Source: Palsa-504 sp963744005
GTDB lineage: Bacteria; Actinomycetota; Actinomycetes; Streptosporangiales; Streptosporangiaceae
DNA length: 64,000 nt
Assembly (NCBI GenBank): GCA_963744005.1
Contig: CAVURU010000003.1
Span: 2,046,001 to 2,110,000, forward strand
Direction: 5' to 3'
Part shown: piece after piece, positions 60,760 through 64,000 of the stretch
How the letters are laid out: the number at the start of each line of letters is the position of its first letter
Numbering within the stretch: the first letter of the stretch is position 1
Translations under genes and position numbers: made by a program
The notes under the pieces: generated by a model
The model's input: only the letters and a program-made list of their open reading frames with translations
Told to the model about the DNA's origin: nothing
Database searches by the model: none

Positions 60760-61422
60760 CTAGAAGCCCGGGCCGGTGCGTTCCAGCAGCCGCAGCGAGC
60801 CCTGCACCCGGACCTCGGTGAACGCGCCGGAGGCCAGGGCGCGCTGGTAGATGTGAAACGGAGCCTGGCCGCCGTCGGCCGGGTCGGGGAACACGTCGTG
60901 AATGGCCAGCGCCCCGCCGGGCGCCACCCACGGGGCCCAGCCCTCGTAGTCGGTGACCGCGGCCGCCTCGGTGTGACCCCCGTCGATGAAGACCAGGCCC
61001 AGCAGCGCGCCCCACAGCGAGGCCAGCTGGCCGGACCGGCCCACCACCACGACCACGTCCTCCTCCAGCCCGGCCGCGGCCAGGGTGGCCCGCAGCCGCG
61101 GCAGCGTGTCCAGCCGCCCGGCGGCCGGGTCGACCAGCGCCGGGTCGTGGTACTCCCAGCCCGGCTGATGCTCCTCCGACCCCCGGTGATGATCAACGGT
61201 GACCACGACACCGCCCGCCGCGCGGGCCCCGGCGGCCAGGTAGATGGTGGACTTGCCGCAGTAGCTGCCGACCTCCAGCACCGGCCCGCGCGGGCCGTAC
61301 GCGGCGGCCGCGTCGAACAGGGCCAGGCCCTCGGCGGGCGGCATGAAGCCCGGGGCCGCCTCGGCGGCGCGGCGCAGTTCGGGGTCCAGCAGCGGGGTGG
61401 GGTTCATCGGGACAGGCACCAC
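60760..61422 (-). CDS. Class I SAM-dependent methyltransferase (Methyltransf_24-like)
   Basis: 220 residues. It shows GPVLEVGSYCGKSTIYLAAG (SAM motif I), VVTVDHHRGSEEHQPGWEYH, LVFIDGGHTEAAAVTDYEGW and GGALAIHDVFPDPADGG, the pattern of CmcI/catechol-O-methyltransferase-like enzymes. The start is at 61422 (GTG) or at the following ATG (MNPTPLLDPELRR). It is convergent with the preceding unit but belongs by content to the same group of genes. Confidence 0.87.
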   Translation of the reverse strand: MVPVPMNPTPLLDPELRRAAEAAPGFMPPAEGLALFDAAAAYGPRGPVLEVGSYCGKSTIYLAAGARAAGGVVVTVDHHRGSEEHQPGWEYHDPALVDPAAGRLDTLPRLRATLAAAGLEEDVVVVVGRSGQLASLWGALLGLVFIDGGHTEAAAVTDYEGWAPWVAPGGALAIHDVFPDPADGGQAPFHIYQRALASGAFTEVRVQGSLRLLERTGPGF

Positions 61423-61428
61423 GATCCG

Positions 61429-61629
61429 TTAGGTCAGAAAGGTCGTCAGGCGAGCCAGCGCCTCGGTCAGGATCTCCGGGCGCTGGCCGAAGGCGAAGCG
61501 ACGTGGGTCAGGTCCGCTCAGGGGTGATCGTAGAAGACGGCCGAGGGGATGGCCACGACCCCCGCGCGGTCGGGCAGCAGGCCCAGGCCGGCCAGGCGCC
61601 GGCTGAGCAGCGGTGATCGGATCATCTTG
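61429..61629 (-). pseudogene. Aminotransferase C-terminal remnant
   Basis: About 200 bp between two genes that codes, in two frames, for the end of a class I/II PLP aminotransferase. It gives LSRRLAGLGLLPDRAGVVAI, then PSAVFYDHP and a stop; one base away it continues GQRPEILTEALARLTTFLT. In complete enzymes GVVAIPSxVFYD is followed by the RFAFCKR...EALARL end. The N-terminal 300 residues are absent. The neighbouring gene is a nitrilase-type hydrolase, and aminotransferase-nitrilase pairs are common. Confidence 0.6.
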
Positions 61630-61660
61630 TCAATGATGCCGTGCTGGCTACGCTTTGAGC

Positions 61661-62485
61661 ATGCGAGTCGCCTTGTGCCAGATACCGGTCAGCTCGACGC
61701 CCGCGGTGAACGCCGGACGGGTCACCGAGGCGCTGGCCTCAGCTGCCGCCCGGGACGCCGACCTGGCCGTGTTCCCCGAAGCCACCCAGCTGCGGTTCGG
61801 CTCGGACCTGAGCGCCGCGGCCGAGCCGCTGGACGGTCCGTTCTGCTCCGGGCTGGCCGCGGCGGCCAAGGAAACCGGGGTCGCGCTGGTGGCAGGCGTG
61901 TTCGAGCCCGCCCCGGACGGCCGGGTGTACAACACCGCGGTGGCCTACGACGGCGCCGGGGAGCTGGTCGCCGCGTACCGGAAGCTGCACTTGTTCGACG
62001 CGTTCGGTTCCCATGAGTCGCGTCAGGTCGCGCCGGGATCCGAACCGGTGGTGTGCACGCTGGCGGGCGTGCGGACCGGGCTGCAGATCTGTTACGACGT
62101 GCGGTTCGGCGAGCTGTCATGGTCGCTGGCCGCGGCCGGGGCGGAGCTGATCGTGGTGCCCGCCGCGTGGGCCGCGGGGCTGTTCAAGGAGGACCACTGG
62201 GTCACCCTGGTCCGGGCCCGGGCCATCGAGAACACGGTGTGGGTGGCGGCGGCCGGGCAGGTGCCCGACCCGGACGAGCCGCCCACCCGGGCCCCGACCG
62301 GAGTCGGGCGCAGCCTGCTGGTCGACCCGCTGGGCGTGGTGCGGCTCGACATGGGGCCATCGGCCGGGATCGGCGTGGCCGAGGTGGACCCGGGGCTGAT
62401 CGCGACGGTGCGGGCCAGCGTGCCGAGCCTGGCCAACCACCGGGTGGACGTGTTCGGGTCACCGGCCGAGGTGCTGGAGGCTTAG
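61661..62485 (+). CDS. Nitrilase-superfamily carbon-nitrogen hydrolase (Nit2/omega-amidase-like)
   Basis: 274-residue nitrilase-fold amidase from ATG 61661. The catalytic Glu-Lys-Cys triad is E40 (FPEATQLRF), K108 (YRKLHLFDAF) and C144 (QICYDVRFGELSW). The overall pattern matches the Nit2/omega-amidase and deaminated-glutathione amidase group, which acts on alpha-ketoglutaramate or similar monoamides. The aminotransferase remnant next to it fits a transaminase-omega-amidase pair. The substrate is inferred. Confidence 0.92.
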   Translation: MRVALCQIPVSSTPAVNAGRVTEALASAAARDADLAVFPEATQLRFGSDLSAAAEPLDGPFCSGLAAAAKETGVALVAGVFEPAPDGRVYNTAVAYDGAGELVAAYRKLHLFDAFGSHESRQVAPGSEPVVCTLAGVRTGLQICYDVRFGELSWSLAAAGAELIVVPAAWAAGLFKEDHWVTLVRARAIENTVWVAAAGQVPDPDEPPTRAPTGVGRSLLVDPLGVVRLDMGPSAGIGVAEVDPGLIATVRASVPSLANHRVDVFGSPAEVLEA

Positions 62486-62502
62486 CTCTCCTGGCGGCCC
62501 GG

Positions 62503-64000
62503 TCAGCGGACCGGCAGCTGCCAGAAGACGGGCTGCTGGTGACCGCTGGGCGGGGCGGTGAAGCCGACGCCGGTCACCGTGACGCCGGCGGCGGTGAGGC
62601 CGGTGATGGCTTGCCGGCCCGGTCCGGCCAGGGCGGGGCCGGAGGTCGCGGCGGCGGTCCAGGCTGAGCCGTGGGCGGAGGTCCACACCACGACGTGCTG
62701 GGCGGCCCCGGCGCTGGTGAGGGTGCCGGTGGCGAAGAAGCCGGTGCGTTCGGCGGTCAGGGCGGTGATGGTGGCGTCGCCGGTGTTCCCGGTGTTCCCG
62801 GTGTTCCCCGGCTGAGGGCCGGTTTCGGGTTCGGGTTCGGGCAGGGTGGCCGTGGTCCAGGTGACGCCGCCGTCCGGGGAGGTCGCGGCGAACGGCACCG
62901 GGTGGCCGCGGGCCATGGTGGCGGTGCCCATGGCCACGACGGTGCGGCCGCTGGCCGCCACGGCGGTCAGCGCAGCCCGGGTGGCGCCTGCGGGGAGCGG
63001 GACGGTGCGCTGGGTCCAGGTACGGCCGCCGTCGGCGGAGGTCCAGGCGGCGGGGTTTCCAGTGGCGCCGGGCTGGCCGGCCGGGCCGGGCTGTCCTGTC
63101 GCGTCGGCCTGTCCGGTGGCGCCGGTCTGGCCGGCCGCGACGAAGCCGCCCGGGACGGCGGTCACGGCCTGCATTCGCGCGCCGGTGCCCGCCGGGGTGG
63201 CGGCGCGATGCCAGCCAGCCAGGCCAGGCGGACCACCAGGCCGCGGCGACGGGCTGCCCGGCGGTGAGCTGGTAGCCGACGATGACGTAGGACGGGGTGG
63301 CGGTCCCGGGACCCGCGGGGTCTGCGGCGGCCGCTTGCTCGGTGACCAGGCCGGGCGGGCCGAACGCGGCCTGGCGATCGGCGGCGGACCAGGTGAGGCC
63401 GTCGGCGGAGGTCAGGACGACCGGGTGCGCGGGGGCGGCGGGCGCGGACCCGGCGGACGCGGCGGAGCCGGCCGATACAGCGGGCACCGCAGAACCGCCG
63501 ACGGCCAGCCAGCCGTCGGGCCCGTCGGCCACGCTGGTCAGCTGGGTACCCGGGCGGCCCAGCACGGCCGGATCCTGGCCGGTGGCCGGGGTCCAGGTGC
63601 CGCCGCCGTCGGCGGAGACCCAGGCGGCTGGCTGGCCGTTCGCGCGGCCCGCCGCGACGAGCAGGCCCGGCGCGCCAGCTCCGGCCGCGACGGTCTCGAC
63701 ATCGACCGACTGGGGCTGGCCCGGGCGGTCGGCGGCCGCGGTGAACAGGCCGCCGGCGAGCGTGGCGGGCGGCAGTCCGAGGGGAGGCCGGCGCAGGCGC
63801 CGGGCCGGTCTGGCTGCGGTTGACGCCCGCGAGGACGGCCGCGGCCACCCCGAGGACGACCATGGCCAGCATCGGCACGATCAGGCTGCGCCCCGGGCCG
63901 CGGAACCGCAGCCCGGCCCGGAAAACAGCCAGCCGCCGGCGCCGGGCTCTTTGACCTGTGGCGGGCTGGACCGAGCGGAGCAGGCGGGCCCATTCAGCGC
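62503..64000 (-). CDS. Membrane-anchored BNR/Ycf48-like beta-propeller protein, 5' end outside the window, two frame breaks
   Basis: Runs off the right edge (start not in the window). The N-terminal part, read in frame from the edge, is WARLLRSVQPATGQRARRRR, then SLIVPMLAMVVLGVAAAVLA, a basic segment and one membrane helix. The blades carry Asp-box-like signatures (VSADGGGTWTPATG; TSADGLTWSAADRQ; TSADGGRTWTQRTV; SPDGGVTWTTATLP). Frames change at about 63790 and 63210, and the rest reads through to a stop at 62503. It resembles the protein at 37063-38484 in layout, though the two are only loosely similar. Function unknown; a surface sensor or anchor is a guess. Confidence 0.72.

Overview
The window is high-GC (about 70% or more by eye), gene-dense and free of rRNA. 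It carries actinobacterial hallmarks: a clpS-DUF2017-mec-cysO-cysM block, an LLM-class (F420-type) oxidoreductase, DUF3039, GTG starts, stop/start overlaps of the ATGA and GTGA type, and a long Scy/FilP-like coiled-coil polarity protein. I read it as the chromosome of a filamentous actinomycete, perhaps Streptosporangiales-like. The genus cannot be fixed from this sequence alone.

Layout. 1-6.8 kb: DUF3618 protein, an ECF sigma factor with its YciI partner, a TetR regulator divergent from a DHA2 drug exporter with two matching operator-like repeats between them, a DUF222/HNH protein and a NUDIX hydrolase. 7.66-12.27 kb: a decayed integrated element bounded by a 24-bp repeat of the 3' end of tRNA-Leu(TAG). 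It holds broken AICE-type genes (zinc-motif protein, DUF2637 membrane protein), an unusual DNA-binding protein, a broken MFS transporter and iteron-like repeats. 12.3-17.6 kb: housekeeping block bcp, rdgB, rph, an MBL hydrolase, cysM, cysO, mec, DUF2017 and clpS. 17.6-26.5 kb: NAD salvage (pncB, pncA), deacylase, LLM oxidoreductase, peptide deformylase, dehydrogenase, hydrolase, helicase and YqgE. 26.5-32.8 kb: regulators and stress genes (MarR, MerR, Hsp20, thioredoxin, ArsR with a SRPBCC-YciI fusion, a two-component system). 32.8-34.7 kb: an oxidoreductase ending in a 16-copy minisatellite, then a Phd/VapC pair whose toxin lacks catalytic acids. 34.7-41.3 kb: acyl-CoA mutase, MeaB and thiolase around a sigma factor/beta-propeller pair and a MarR gene. 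41.5-46.7 kb: Scy-like protein, phosphoesterase, NYN protein, SppA and flavin reductase. 46.6-56.1 kb: a catabolic locus with HutI, a 3-hydroxyisobutyrate-dehydrogenase-like enzyme and a histidine-ammonia-lyase homologue without its MIO triad, divergent from a complete peptide-type ABC importer. 56-64 kb: VIT1-type transporter, lipoprotein, a four-gene glycosyltransferase/methyltransferase/prenyltransferase-like cluster, an aminotransferase remnant beside a nitrilase, and a partial beta-propeller membrane protein.

The best candidates for something new are the MIO-less lyase locus (46.6-56.1 kb), the glycosyltransferase cluster (57.7-61.4 kb) and the tRNA-bounded element (7.66-12.27 kb). A caution applies to the whole window. 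At least a dozen otherwise well-conserved genes are broken by one- or two-base indels, clustered at 36.7-39.1 kb. Many of these may be sequencing or assembly errors, so I give frame-corrected gene limits and mark each break.
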